Numbered from the stretch's first letter, positions 46,061-55,193 are shown. The stretch is DNA of 64,000 bases from Elioraea thermophila (ex Habib et al. 2022) (GCF_003336755.1 NZ_QMDI01000002.1:1116001-1180000); one strand, 5' to 3'. A program made the numbers and translations. Notes: generated by a model not told the origin, from the sequence alone.

Positions 46061-47634
46061 GCGTTCCACCGGACGGGCGGAAAGACGTCGCTCCTGGCAA
46101 GACCGACGGCCAGCCGCAGCCGCAGAAGCCCAGCCCTTCGCCGTCCGCCGGGGCGCCGCCGGCACCGGCCCAGGCCGCCAAGCCGCCGGCCGCCGCACCG
46201 GAGCCAGCGAAGCCACCCGCGGCGGCGCCGGAAGCGCCGAAGCCCCCCGCACCGCAGGCCGCCGCACCCCCGCCGGCACCGAAGCCATCCGGAGCGCCGC
46301 CGACGCCAGCCTCGGCCCAAACTCCAGCCAGCCCCTCCAGCCAAGCGGCCCAGGCGCAGAAGCCGGCGGCGCCCCAGCCCCCGCCCGAGGCCAAGCCCGA
46401 CCCCAAGGCGGAAGCGAAGCCCGCCACCGCGCCGACGGGACAGCCGGGACAACCCGCCGGTTCAGCCGGCCAGGCGAAGGCCCCCGCCACCCCGCCGCCA
46501 GCAGCTCCGCCGCCGTCCGCCGCAGCGAAACCCGCCTCGCCCGCATCCCCCTCCGCCGCCCCGCCGCCGGCCCAGGCCAGCGCAGGTGCTCGCACGGGCC
46601 TGCTGTGGGCGGCCGTCGGCGTGCTCGCCATCCTGGTCGGTTGGCAGACGATCGATCGGCTCAACGCGCCGGCGGCCGATCCTGCTCTGGCCGCGCTCGC
46701 CAGCCGGGTCGCCGCCCTCGAGGGCCGCCCGGCCCCGGCCGCCCAGCCGGACCCCCGCGTGGAGGAGCTCGCCCGCCGCCTCGCCGCCCTCGAGCAGCGC
46801 CCGGCGCCCACCGCACCACCGGATCCCCGGGTGGAGGAGCTCGCCGGCCGCCTCGCCGCCCTCGAGGCGCGCCCTGCCGCGCCGGCCGCTCCCGCCGCCG
46901 ATCCGCGCCTCGACGACCTCGCCGCCCGTCTTGCCGCGCTCGAAGGGCGCCCCGTCGAGGACGCCCGCGTCGCCGATCTTGCCGGCCGCCTCGCCGCGCT
47001 GGAGCAGCGCCCGGTAGAGGATGCGCGCGTGCCCGACCTCGCCGCCCGCCTCGCCGCGCTGGAAGCGAAGCCGGTCGAGGACCCCCGACTGCCCGACCTC
47101 GCCGCCCGCCTCGCCGCCCTCGAGCAGCGGCCGATGCAGGACCCGCGGCTCGATGCGCTCGCCGCCCGCCTCGCCGCGGCGATGGCCGCGCAGGCCGCGC
47201 TGGAGACCGGGCGCCCGCTCGGCCCCGCCCTCGCCGCCCTGCCGCCGGGAACGCAAGTGCCGCGCGCGCTCGCCGCCTTCGCCGAGCGCTCGCCGCCGAC
47301 CATCGCCTCCCTGCGCCGGTCCTTCCCCGAAGCCGCCAAGGCGGCGCGGGAGCTGCGCGAGACCGTGGGCGAGGATTTCTGGGAGCGCACCGGCAACCGC
47401 ATCACCGGCCTCGTCACCGTCCGCCGCGGCGGCTCGGTGGTGGTCGGCGACCCGGTCGCCACCCTGCTCGCCGAGGCCGAGAAGGCGCTCGAGGCGGGCG
47501 ACCTGCGCGGGGCTCTGGCCGCGCTCTCCGGCCTGCCGCCGGGCGCGGCGAGGGCCATGGGAGGCTGGATCGCCCAGGCGGAATCGGTCATCGCCGCCCG
47601 CGATGACCTCGTCGCCCTCGCCGCCGGCCGCTGA
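46057..47634 (+). CDS. Mitofilin-like (COG4223) inner-membrane protein with tandem repeats
   Basis: 525 residues. Residues 1-180 are an extreme Pro/Ala/Lys-rich cytoplasmic tail; 183-200 a single membrane helix (GLLWAAVGVLAILVGWQTI); 208-385 about eight repeats of 20-26 residues around DPRVEELAxRLAALExRP, predicted to form a periplasmic coiled coil; 385-525 a conserved C-terminal domain (FAERSPPTIASLRRSFPEAAKAARELRE, then the VTVRRGG segment). That layout is of the alphaproteobacterial mitofilin-like proteins encoded between hemD and hemY. A membrane-organising role is inferred from homology to mitochondrial Mic60. Confidence 0.82.
   Translation: MSVPPDGRKDVAPGKTDGQPQPQKPSPSPSAGAPPAPAQAAKPPAAAPEPAKPPAAAPEAPKPPAPQAAAPPPAPKPSGAPPTPASAQTPASPSSQAAQAQKPAAPQPPPEAKPDPKAEAKPATAPTGQPGQPAGSAGQAKAPATPPPAAPPPSAAAKPASPASPSAAPPPAQASAGARTGLLWAAVGVLAILVGWQTIDRLNAPAADPALAALASRVAALEGRPAPAAQPDPRVEELARRLAALEQRPAPTAPPDPRVEELAGRLAALEARPAAPAAPAADPRLDDLAARLAALEGRPVEDARVADLAGRLAALEQRPVEDARVPDLAARLAALEAKPVEDPRLPDLAARLAALEQRPMQDPRLDALAARLAAAMAAQAALETGRPLGPALAALPPGTQVPRALAAFAERSPPTIASLRRSFPEAAKAARELRETVGEDFWERTGNRITGLVTVRRGGSVVVGDPVATLLAEAEKALEAGDLRGALAALSGLPPGAARAMGGWIAQAESVIAARDDLVALAAGR
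46678..47200 (+). repeat. Coding repeats for the LAALE units
   Basis: About eight in-frame copies of 60-78 bp with shared GACCTCGCCGCCCGCCTCGC-type sequence. The last four are spaced exactly 60 bp. Copy number may vary among strains. Confidence 0.8.
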
Positions 47635-47646
47635 GGAGCCGCCCCG

Positions 47647-48969
47647 ATGCGCCGTGCGCTGTTCATCCTGATCGTCCTCGGCCTGGTCGCCGCCGGCACG
47701 CTGTGGGTCGCGGCTCGCCCCGCCTCCGTCACGGTCGCCGCCGGCGACCTCGCGATCGACATCCCGCTGTGGCTGGCGGCCCTCGCCTTCGCCATCTCGC
47801 TGTTCGTCGTCGGGCTGATCGTCCGGCTCTATGCCGGCATCCGCTCCTGGCTCGCCCGGCGGCGCCTCAAGCGCGCGCTGCGCCACCGCGACGAGGGTGA
47901 CGAGGCGATGGTCTCGGCCTTCGCCGCGCTGGCAGCCGGCGACGGTTCGGCCGCCCTGAAATACGGCGAGAAGGCCCGACGTCTGCTCGGCGACACGCCG
48001 CTCACGCTGATGCTCGCGGGCTACGCGGCGCGCGCGGCGGGGCGCGTCGAGGCGGCCGAAACCACCTTCCGCCTGCTGGCCGAACAGGACGGGCCGGCGG
48101 CCGCTCTCGGCCAGCGCGGCATCGCCCAGATCGCGGTCGAACGCGGCAACCGCGCCGTGGCGGCCGAGGCGGCTCGGGCGGCGCTCGCCTACCAGCCGAA
48201 TGCAGCCTGGGCGAAGTCCCTGGCGTTCGAGGATTCGGTGCGCCGGCGCGACTGGCAGGCGGCGCTGAGGCTGTTGCCGCCGGCGGAAAGCGGGTCGGAG
48301 GAGGGGCTTCGCCGTGCCGCCCTCCTGCTCGCCGCCGCGGCGGAGGAGAGCGAGCCCCGCGCCGCCTTGCGCCTGGAACAGCAGGCAGCGGCGCTCGCGC
48401 CCGCCCTCGCCCCCGCCCATGCCGCCGTGGTGCGGCGGCTGCGCGCCATGGGGAAAGCGCGGGCGGCCGATTCCGCTCTCAAGGAGGGGCTCGCCAAGGC
48501 GTCGCATCCGATGCTCGCCGCCCTCGCGCTGGAGGGACCGGCCGACGAGAGCAAGGCCGGGCGCGCCAAGCGCGTGGCGGCACTGGCGACTGAGGTGGGC
48601 GGGGCGGAGCTGGCGCTGGCCGCCGCCCAGGCCGCGCTGGAAGCGGAGGATTGGGCCGAGGCCCGACGCTGGGCGGAGCGGGCGCGATCGGGCGGTGTGG
48701 AGGATCGCCGCCTGCACGCGCTCCTCGCCAAGATCGCGGAAGGCGAGTTCGCCGGCTCGGAGCGGGCGCATGCGGAGGCCGAGGCGCATTGGCGCGATGC
48801 GGCCTCCGCCCCCGAACCGCCGGACTGGACCTGCGCGAATTGCGGCTCGAGCCACGCCGAGTGGAGCCACTTGTGCAGCTCCTGCGGCGCGGTGGGCAGC
48901 CTGCGTTGGGGCGAGGCACGGGCCGCGTCGCCGCAACTGCTGCTGCCCGCCCCTCTGCCCGGACTGTGA
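47647..48969 (+). CDS. hemY: HemY-like membrane protein with TPR domain and C-terminal zinc ribbon
   Basis: 440 residues. Two N-terminal membrane helices (LFILIVLGLVAAGTLWVAA and PLWLAALAFAISLFVVGLIVRLY) match the HemY N-domain; the rest is TPR-like (SALKYGEKARRLLGDTPLTLMLAGYAARAAGR ... AAALAPALAPAHAAVVRRLRAMG). The C-terminus carries a four-cysteine knuckle pair, CANCGSSHAEW then LCSSCG, recalling the rubredoxin-like end of LapB/YciM. HemY proteins are linked to late heme synthesis but their biochemistry is unsettled. Spacing to the mitofilin-like gene is 12 bp. Confidence 0.88.
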   Translation: MRRALFILIVLGLVAAGTLWVAARPASVTVAAGDLAIDIPLWLAALAFAISLFVVGLIVRLYAGIRSWLARRRLKRALRHRDEGDEAMVSAFAALAAGDGSAALKYGEKARRLLGDTPLTLMLAGYAARAAGRVEAAETTFRLLAEQDGPAAALGQRGIAQIAVERGNRAVAAEAARAALAYQPNAAWAKSLAFEDSVRRRDWQAALRLLPPAESGSEEGLRRAALLLAAAAEESEPRAALRLEQQAAALAPALAPAHAAVVRRLRAMGKARAADSALKEGLAKASHPMLAALALEGPADESKAGRAKRVAALATEVGGAELALAAAQAALEAEDWAEARRWAERARSGGVEDRRLHALLAKIAEGEFAGSERAHAEAEAHWRDAASAPEPPDWTCANCGSSHAEWSHLCSSCGAVGSLRWGEARAASPQLLLPAPLPGL

Positions 48970-48975
48970 TCAGCG

Positions 48976-49887
48976 GTGCACGGGACGCTGCCGACACCGA
49001 GAGTCACGCTCGACACCCGCCCGCACATCCTCGTGCTCGGCAATGAGAAGGGCGGGTCGGGCAAGTCGACCGCGGCGATGCATGTCATCGTCGGGCTGTT
49101 GCGCGACGGCTACCGTGTCGGCGCGATCGACCTCGACGCGCGCCAGGCGACGTTGACGCGCTACCTCGAGGCGCGCGCGGCGACGGCGGCGAAACGCGGC
49201 GTGTCCCTGCCGCTGCCGGCCTCGCGGGCGATCCACGCCTCGCGGGCGGAGACGCGGCGCGAGGCGGAGGCCGAGGACGAGGCGGCCCTCAGCGAGGCGA
49301 TCGCCGCACTCGCGCGCGAGGCGGAATTCGTCGTCATCGACTGTCCGGGAGCCGACACCTACCTCGCCCGCCGCGCGCATGCCCTGGCCGACACCCTGAT
49401 CACGCCGATCAACGACAGCTTCGTCGACTTTTCCATGCTGGCGATCGTCGATCCGGACGATCGGCGCGTGGTACGCCCGTCGGTCTACGCCGAACTCGTT
49501 TGGGAGGCGCGCAAGGCACGCTTCGCGCGTGATCGCGGGCGGCTCGATTGGATCGTGATGCGGAATAGGCTCGGCGCGCGCGAGGCGCGCAACCAGCGCG
49601 ACGTCGGTGCCACGCTCGAGGAACTGGCGAAGCGGATCGGGTTCCGCACCGTGCGCGGCTTCGGCGAGCGGGTGATTTTCCGCGAGCTCTATCTGCAGGG
49701 TCTGACGCTGATGGACCTGAAGGAGGCCGGCATCGGCGGGTCGCTGACCATGAGCCATGTGGCGGCCCGGCAGGAGGTGCGCACCCTTCTGGCGGCGATC
49801 CGCAAGGGGCCGCCCGGGGATGTGTGGGGTCTGAAGCGGGCCGGGGCTGCGGTGGCGCCGCTTGCACCGGCGGACGGTGCGGCTTAG
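48976..49887 (+). CDS. mipZ: MipZ-like ParA-family division-site ATPase
   Basis: 303 residues from GTG 48976. MipZ gradients from the cell poles restrict FtsZ rings to mid-cell in alphaproteobacteria. Sequence: HILVLGNEKGGSGKSTAAMHV (deviant Walker A), VGAIDLDARQATLTRYLEAR, FVVIDCPGADTYLARRAHALADTLITPINDSFVDFSML and WIVMRNRLGAREARN. These distinguish MipZ from ordinary ParA. It starts 6 bp after hemY, so they may be co-transcribed. Confidence 0.93.
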   Translation: MHGTLPTPRVTLDTRPHILVLGNEKGGSGKSTAAMHVIVGLLRDGYRVGAIDLDARQATLTRYLEARAATAAKRGVSLPLPASRAIHASRAETRREAEAEDEAALSEAIAALAREAEFVVIDCPGADTYLARRAHALADTLITPINDSFVDFSMLAIVDPDDRRVVRPSVYAELVWEARKARFARDRGRLDWIVMRNRLGAREARNQRDVGATLEELAKRIGFRTVRGFGERVIFRELYLQGLTLMDLKEAGIGGSLTMSHVAARQEVRTLLAAIRKGPPGDVWGLKRAGAAVAPLAPADGAA

Positions 49888-49904
49888 AACGCGCGCCGCG
49901 GGTT

Positions 49905-49979
<75 letters not shown>

Positions 49980-50011
49980 TCCGGTCCTGCCAAACAGGAC
50001 CGACGCGCTGG

Positions 50012-50344
50012 CTAGTGGGACGTCGCGAGCAGGGCGACCCCCAGCACGATGAGACCGAGCCCGGCGGCCTGTTGCAGGGTCCAGGGCTCGTGCAGCACGA
50101 GCCAGGCGAACAGGCCGACGATCACGTACTGCGAGGCGGCGGCCGGAAAGGCGATCGACACCGGAATGCCGCGCAGGGCGACGATGTACAGCATCGCGGC
50201 CAACCCGTAGCAGACGAGCCCGCCGAGCGTCGCAGGGCGAAAAAGCTGCTCAAGGAACCCCCCGGGTCCGACCGCGCCCATCTTCAGCAGGAGCTGACCC
50301 GCCGTGCCGACGATCAGCGCGCCGGCGAGGAATGTCCAATGCAT
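50012..50344 (-). CDS. Small DMT/EamA-like transporter, four membrane helices
   Basis: 110 residues with four membrane segments, the size of SMR and ArnE/ArnF-type subunits (FLAGALIVGTAGQLLLKMG, GLVCYGLAAMLYIVALRGIPVSIAFPAAASQYVIVGLFAWLVLHEP). It starts 8 bp after the glycosyltransferase gene. Because the upstream enzyme resembles polyprenyl-phosphate sugar transferases, flipping of a lipid-linked sugar is the best guess; drug efflux is the alternative. Confidence 0.75.
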   Translation of the reverse strand: MHWTFLAGALIVGTAGQLLLKMGAVGPGGFLEQLFRPATLGGLVCYGLAAMLYIVALRGIPVSIAFPAAASQYVIVGLFAWLVLHEPWTLQQAAGLGLIVLGVALLATSH

Positions 50345-50352
50345 CGAACTGC

Positions 50353-51357
50353 TCAGCCCAAGACCGCCGGCACCGACGAACGTTCGACTCTCCGCACGAT
50401 GCCCTGCGGCTTGCGGTTGCCGGTGAGGAACGTCCGCCCGATGTATTCGCCGATCATGCCGAGGACGAAGAGTTGGACGCCCGAGAGCAGCAGCACCACC
50501 GTGATGGTGCTGGCCCAGCCGGCGGGCGGTTCGCCGAACACCGCCTCCAGCACGACGTAGAGCGCCGCCACTGCCCCGACCGCCGCCATGCCGAGCCCCG
50601 CCAGCACGGCAAGGCGAAGCGGGAGGAGGGAGAAGTTGAACGCGAGGTTGAGCCAGAGCCGCACCAACCGTTGCAGCGTGTAGTTCGATCGCCCCATGGC
50701 GCGCGGCAGGTGGCGCACCTCGAGCGTGCCGATGCGTTGCGTCACCTCCATGATCAGCCCGTCCACGTACGGAAACGGGCCCTCGTAGCGGGTCACCCCA
50801 TCCACGACGAGACGGTTGAGGCAGCGAAACGACGACAGGTACACACCGCGCGGCTTGTCGAGCAGCAGATCGGCCACCCAGTTGGCGAAGCGGCTGCCGA
50901 GGTTGCGCCACCAGGCGTGCTTCTTCTCCGCATAGAACGTGTAGACGACGTCGTAACCACCATCGCGGCAGGCGTGCAGCAGGCGAAGCACCTCCTCGGG
51001 CGGGTTCTGCAGATCGTCGTCCATCGTGATCACGAACGCGCCGCGGGCGTGTCTCAGCCCAGTCATCACCGCATTGTGCTCGCCATAGTTGCGGGCGTGT
51101 TCGACGTAGGTGATCGGGACTTGGCACGTCTCAAGCAGGGCGCGACAGACGCGATCGCTGTCATCGGGGCTGCCATCATTGACCAACACGATCTCGAGCC
51201 CGCCCTCGACCTCGAGCCCCGAGAGGGCGGCGACCAGTTCCCCGATCGTGCCGGCGCCGTTGTAAACGGGGATGACGACAGACAGCGTCGGTGCCGGCCC
51301 GTCGCACCCTACGCCGTGTTCAGGCGGCATGGGCAATGCGGCAACCATGGATCTCAT
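50353..51357 (-). CDS. Family 2 glycosyltransferase with C-terminal membrane helices (ArnC/GtrB-like)
   Basis: About 334 residues from ATG 51357, 4 bp after the methyltransferase stop; an ATG at 51387 would overlap it. GT-A core: LSVVIPVYNGAGTIGELVAAL, VLVNDGSPDDSDRVC, ARNYGEHNAVMTGLRHARG, and the DDD/Q catalytic stretch ITMDDDLQNPPEEV. Two C-terminal membrane helices and GEYIGRTFLTGNRKPQG are typical of polyprenyl-phosphate sugar transferases (ArnC, GtrB, DPM1). Product sugar and target unknown. Confidence 0.85.
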   Translation of the reverse strand: MRSMVAALPMPPEHGVGCDGPAPTLSVVIPVYNGAGTIGELVAALSGLEVEGGLEIVLVNDGSPDDSDRVCRALLETCQVPITYVEHARNYGEHNAVMTGLRHARGAFVITMDDDLQNPPEEVLRLLHACRDGGYDVVYTFYAEKKHAWWRNLGSRFANWVADLLLDKPRGVYLSSFRCLNRLVVDGVTRYEGPFPYVDGLIMEVTQRIGTLEVRHLPRAMGRSNYTLQRLVRLWLNLAFNFSLLPLRLAVLAGLGMAAVGAVAALYVVLEAVFGEPPAGWASTITVVLLLSGVQLFVLGMIGEYIGRTFLTGNRKPQGIVRRVERSSVPAVLG

Positions 51358-51361
51358 CCGT

Positions 51362-52105
51362 TCAAGGGGACCGTTCAGCGACGACAAGCAGCGACCCGCC
51401 AGCCGGAAACCGAACCCCGGCGCCGGCGAGCGCCGCTTCCACCCGCGTAATGGCGTGAAGCATTTCTTCGATCGGTGGCGGCATTAGGGCAACGTCGCTG
51501 CACGCGCCTTTCCCCCGCGCCAAGACCTTCCGCTTGAGGACCATCAGCGGCAACAGGAGCGCGTTCCAATGCCGCATGTCCCGCACCATGAACCCTGCCT
51601 GCTCGAGCAGCGGGCGAAGGCTCCTCCGCGAGTAGCGGCGCGCGTTGTGCACCCGTTCGTCGTGCGCCGAGCGCAACCACTCATGCGCCGGCAGGTTCAG
51701 CACCAAGGTTCCGCCCGGCGCCAACACACGATGGAGTTCAGCGAGTGCCGCGTGCTCGTCGACCAGGCGATGGCACAGCACGTCGCAGGACACGATGGCG
51801 CCGAAGAAGCCCGGCGCCAGAGGCAGGGCAGACACCGAACCGACGATCAGCCGTGCCCTCGGCACCTTGCGCTGGGCACGGCGTACCGCCTCCGGCGCAA
51901 CATCCACCCCGACGAGCTCCCGAGTCGGAAAGGCGACGGCAAGCCGCGCAAGCAGCCCGCCCGTACCGCAGCCGGCGTCGAGCAAAGGCCGCTCCACAAG
52001 GCCAGGAAAGCGGTCGAGACAGGACACGACCCGAGCGTGGAGAGCGCGGTACCACCACATCTCCCCCTCGACACGGTCCATCAGGTCGTATTCTTGCGGT
52101 TCCAT
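51362..52105 (-). CDS. Class I SAM-dependent methyltransferase
   Basis: 247 residues from ATG 52105. The nucleotide-binding motifs LLDAGCGTGGLLARLA and VGVDVAPEAVRRA are followed by SVSALPLAPGFFGAIVSCDVLCH and LAPGGTLVLNLPAHEWLRSAHDERVHNARRYSRRSL. The last stretch is common in methyltransferases found next to family 2 glycosyltransferases. First gene of a three-gene minus-strand operon. Probably modifies a surface sugar or its lipid carrier; substrate unknown. Confidence 0.85.
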   Translation of the reverse strand: MEPQEYDLMDRVEGEMWWYRALHARVVSCLDRFPGLVERPLLDAGCGTGGLLARLAVAFPTRELVGVDVAPEAVRRAQRKVPRARLIVGSVSALPLAPGFFGAIVSCDVLCHRLVDEHAALAELHRVLAPGGTLVLNLPAHEWLRSAHDERVHNARRYSRRSLRPLLEQAGFMVRDMRHWNALLLPLMVLKRKVLARGKGACSDVALMPPPIEEMLHAITRVEAALAGAGVRFPAGGSLLVVAERSP

Positions 52106-52189
52106 CCTGCGGCCGGGGATCGCCGACGAATCGGGCTTTCGCACGGCGCCGCTCGCCGCACCAGATCGCACACGCCAGAGGAGGTCGCG

Positions 52190-53029
52190 ATGGGGGAGGC
52201 ATGGCAGGCCTGGCTTGGCCGCACGGTCACGCTCGAGGACGAGGTCGACCCGCGGCGGCCGGCCTGGTTGGCCGCCACGCTCGGCGTCAGTCTGGCCGAG
52301 GCCGCCCCCGGCGGGGCGCTGCCGCCGCTCTGGCACTGGATCCTGTTCCAGGACTGGCGGCCGCCCGCCTCGCTCGGGTCGGACGGACACCCGAAGCGCG
52401 GCGGCTTCCTCCCTCCCGTGCACCATCTGCCGCGGCGGATGTGGGCCGGCGGACGCCTCGCCTTTCCGGGCACCTTGCGGATCGGCGATCGGGTGCGCCG
52501 GACCAGCACCATCACCGCGATCACGGAGAAGCACGGCGCCTCCGGCCCGCTCGTCTTCGTCACCGTCCGCCACGTCATCGACGGGCCCAGCGGCTGCGTC
52601 ATCGAGGAGGAGCAGGACATCGTCTATCGAGACGGTTCCGGCCCGGCCCGCAAGGAGGCCCCGCCGGAGCCTGTGCCGGAGGGCGCCGCTATCGCGGAGA
52701 TCGTGCCCGATCCCGTCCTCCTGTTCCGCTACTCGGCGCTCACCGGCAACGGCCACCGCATCCACTACGACGCCGACTACGTGCGGGAGGTCGAGGGCTA
52801 TCCTGGCCTCGTCGTGCATGGGCCCCTGCAGGCGACGTGGCTTGCCGGCCTGGCCGCTCGCCTGCGACCGCAGCGGCGGCTTGCCCGCTTCTCCTTCCGC
52901 GGCCTGCGCCCGGCCTTCGTCGGTGAGCGGCTGCGGCTCGTCGGGGCGGAGAGCGGGGACCGCGTCGCGCTATCCGTGCGCGACCCGTCGGGAGCCGTCA
53001 CGCTGGCGGCGGAGGCGACGTTCGCCTGA
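52190..53029 (+). CDS. MaoC/FAS1-like acyl-CoA hydratase (mesaconyl-CoA hydratase-like)
   Basis: 279 residues from ATG 52190 with ribosome site AGAGGAGG. A double hot-dog protein: the N-terminal half (HWILFQDWRPPASLGSDGHPKRGGFLPP) is FAS1-type dehydratase-like, and the C-terminal half has the catalytic signature LTGNGHRIHYDADYVREVEGYPGLVVHGPLQA. The closest named role is mesaconyl-C4-CoA hydratase, but the family also acts in other acyl-CoA pathways and no partner genes are adjacent. Its 3' end overlaps that of the convergent kinase by 32 bp. Confidence 0.8.
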   Translation: MGEAWQAWLGRTVTLEDEVDPRRPAWLAATLGVSLAEAAPGGALPPLWHWILFQDWRPPASLGSDGHPKRGGFLPPVHHLPRRMWAGGRLAFPGTLRIGDRVRRTSTITAITEKHGASGPLVFVTVRHVIDGPSGCVIEEEQDIVYRDGSGPARKEAPPEPVPEGAAIAEIVPDPVLLFRYSALTGNGHRIHYDADYVREVEGYPGLVVHGPLQATWLAGLAARLRPQRRLARFSFRGLRPAFVGERLRLVGAESGDRVALSVRDPSGAVTLAAEATFA

Positions 53030-54260
53030 GCCCGGCGAGGGCGAGCCGAGCCGCACCGACCGCCGCCTCCTCGCAGGCCGCCGGCAGCACCGGCACGCCG
53101 AGGATGCGGGCGCGGATCGCCGTCCAGGCGGGATTTCGCGCGCCCCCACCGGTGGTGCGGACGCAGCGCAGCGCCGGCGCCCCGAGTTCCGCGAGCGCGC
53201 GGTAGCCCTCGGCCTCGATGCGCGCGATGCCTTCGAGGAGCCCCTGCAGGAACAGGGCGTCGTCGGCCGGGCGGGGCGTGAGCCGGGGCGCGAGGGTGGG
53301 GTCGTGGCGCGGAAAACGCTCTCCGGGGGCCAGCAGCGGGTAGTAGTCGAGCCCCGAGGGCCGCGCCGGGTCGAGGCGGGCCGAGATGTGCGCGATCGTC
53401 TCGGGGTCGAAGAAGCGGGCGAGCACCGCCCCACCGGTGTTGGACGCGCCACCCGCGAGCCAGGCCCCGGCAAGCCGGTGGCTGTACACGCCGCGCGCGC
53501 CGTCCGCCACCGGCACGAGAGAGAGGAGTTTCACCGCGAGCGTGGAGCCGAGCGAGGTCACACCCTCCCCGGGTTCCGTGGCACCGGCGGCGAGGAAGGC
53601 CGCACAGGAGTCCGTGGTGCCGGCGACGACGACGGCGCCAGCCCGCAGGCCCATCTCGCGCGCGGCACGATGCGCGACCGTTCCGATCGGCCCGCCCGCG
53701 GGCACGACGCGCGGCAGCAGCGCGGGATCGAGCACGCGGGCGACCCAGGCCGGCCAGCGGCGCGAGAGGGGATCGTAGCCGGTCTTCAGCGCGTTGTTCT
53801 CGTCCGCCACCGGCTCCCCCCCGTGCAGCAGGGCGGCGAGCCAATCCGCCTGGTGGGCGAGACGAACGACGCCGGCGCGCCGCGCCAGGGCGCGCGCGCG
53901 GGCGAGCGGCGAGGTCGCGCCCCGGGCGGGACTGTCCGCCGGCGCGACCGCGGCGACGGCGGCGACGTCGTCGGCTTCGGCGCGTTCGTCATACAGGGAC
54001 GCGGCGAGCGGCGCCCCGTCCTCGCCGAGGGCGACGAGCGTGCCCGAGGTGCCGTCGATCGCCACCGCCGCGGCGGAGGCGGGGTCGGCCTCGCGAGCAA
54101 GGAGCGCGAGTGCCTCGCGCAATGCCCTCGCCCAGGCTTGGGGATCGCGCTCCGACCCGGTCGCGTAACGGACGGCGGCCTGCGCGATCGACTCGCCCGC
54201 GGCATCGATCAGGGCGGCGCGCAGGCCCGAGGTGCCGCAGTCGATGCCCAAGGCGCGCAT
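52998..54260 (-). CDS. FGGY-family carbohydrate kinase, probably pentulose (D-ribulose) kinase
   Basis: 420 residues from ATG 54260, shorter than xylulokinase or glycerol kinase (about 490). Actin-like ATPase motifs: LGIDCGTSGLRAALIDAAG, AVAIDGTSGTLVALG, VVAGTTDSCAAFLAAGA, TSLGSTLAVKLLS and TTGGGARNPAWTAIRARILGVPV. The short form and GTSGLRA start resemble plant and cyanobacterial XK-1-type D-ribulose kinases. It follows rpe by 38 bp beside a Calvin operon, which supports ribulose 5-phosphate as the product, but sugar specificity is inferred. Confidence 0.82.
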   Translation of the reverse strand: MRALGIDCGTSGLRAALIDAAGESIAQAAVRYATGSERDPQAWARALREALALLAREADPASAAAVAIDGTSGTLVALGEDGAPLAASLYDERAEADDVAAVAAVAPADSPARGATSPLARARALARRAGVVRLAHQADWLAALLHGGEPVADENNALKTGYDPLSRRWPAWVARVLDPALLPRVVPAGGPIGTVAHRAAREMGLRAGAVVVAGTTDSCAAFLAAGATEPGEGVTSLGSTLAVKLLSLVPVADGARGVYSHRLAGAWLAGGASNTGGAVLARFFDPETIAHISARLDPARPSGLDYYPLLAPGERFPRHDPTLAPRLTPRPADDALFLQGLLEGIARIEAEGYRALAELGAPALRCVRTTGGGARNPAWTAIRARILGVPVLPAACEEAAVGAARLALAGLRRTSPPPPA

Positions 54261-54298
54261 CGCCTCGCCCCCCGGCGTGCGGCGCCCCTGCGGCGCGG

Positions 54299-54958
54299 TC
54301 AGGCGGCGACCGGCTCTCCGCGCAGGGCGGCGATGGCGCGATGGTAGGGAGGGCGGCCGAACACGGCGGAGCCTGCCACCAGCACGTCCGCACCGGCTTC
54401 GATGACCAGCGGGGCTGTCTCGGGCGTGATGCCGCCATCGACCTCGATATGGATGGGCCGATCGCCGATCATCCGCTTCAGCCGCCGGATCTTCTCCAGC
54501 TGCGATGGAATGAAGGACTGGCCGCCGAAGCCCGGGTTCACCGTCATCACCAGCACGAGGTCGATGCGGTCGAGCACGTAAGCGACCGCGTCCTCCGGTG
54601 TCGCAGGGTTGAGCGAGACGCCGGCCTTCTTGCCCAGGCCCGCGATGGCCTGCAGCGTCCGATCGAGATGCGTCGTCGCTTCCGCGTGCACGATGATGCG
54701 GTCGGCCCCCGCCTTGGCGAATGCCTCGAGGTAGGGATCGACCGGGGAAATCATCAGGTGGGTGTCGAAGCACTTCGCCGAATACTTGCGGATGGCGCGC
54801 ACCACGTCGGGACCGAAGGTGATGTTCGGCACGAAATGGCCATCCATCACGTCGAGATGGATCCAGTCCGCGCCGGCCTCATCCACCTCCCGCACCTGTT
54901 CGCCGAGGCGCGCGAAGTCGGCGGAAAGGATGGAGGGGGCGATCAGGACGGGGGCCAT
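54299..54958 (-). CDS. rpe: Ribulose-phosphate 3-epimerase
   Basis: 219 residues. Interconverts ribulose 5-phosphate and xylulose 5-phosphate. Motifs: [63 protein letters not shown] and the phosphate-binding [13 protein letters not shown] Calvin-cycle and pentose-phosphate enzyme, separated from fba by 235 bp with a terminator, so probably transcribed with the FGGY kinase as its own unit. Confidence 0.95.
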   Translation of the reverse strand: MAPVLIAPSILSADFARLGEQVREVDEAGADWIHLDVMDGHFVPNITFGPDVVRAIRKYSAKCFDTHLMISPVDPYLEAFAKAGADRIIVHAEATTHLDRTLQAIAGLGKKAGVSLNPATPEDAVAYVLDRIDLVLVMTVNPGFGGQSFIPSQLEKIRRLKRMIGDRPIHIEVDGGITPETAPLVIEAGADVLVAGSAVFGRPPYHRAIAALRGEPVAA

Positions 54959-55093
54959 GGACGTTCGCGTCTCCCTGAGAGCAGAGGCTCGCCGCGCACA
55001 CCAAGTGCGATCGTTACGGGGGGTGATCCTGCGCCCGTTGCGCGCCGGCGATCAAGCCGATCGGCCACGGGATCGGCGGGGATCAGGCGGAAA

Positions 55094-55118
55094 GGGCGGA
55101 GGCCGAATGCCTCCGCCC
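55094..55118 (-). terminator. Terminator after fba
   Basis: Perfect 10-bp stem GGGCGGAGGC / GCCTCCGCCC with a 5-nt loop, followed on the minus strand by TTT. It lies about 75 bp after the fba stop and before rpe, marking the end of the fbp-prk-tkt-fba unit. Confidence 0.6.
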
Positions 55119-55193
55119 GCTCGACCGTTGCTGCAATGCCGGACTGTGTTGCGCAATGAAAACGGTTCCCCAGGGTGAGGCCTGGTCCCGGCC

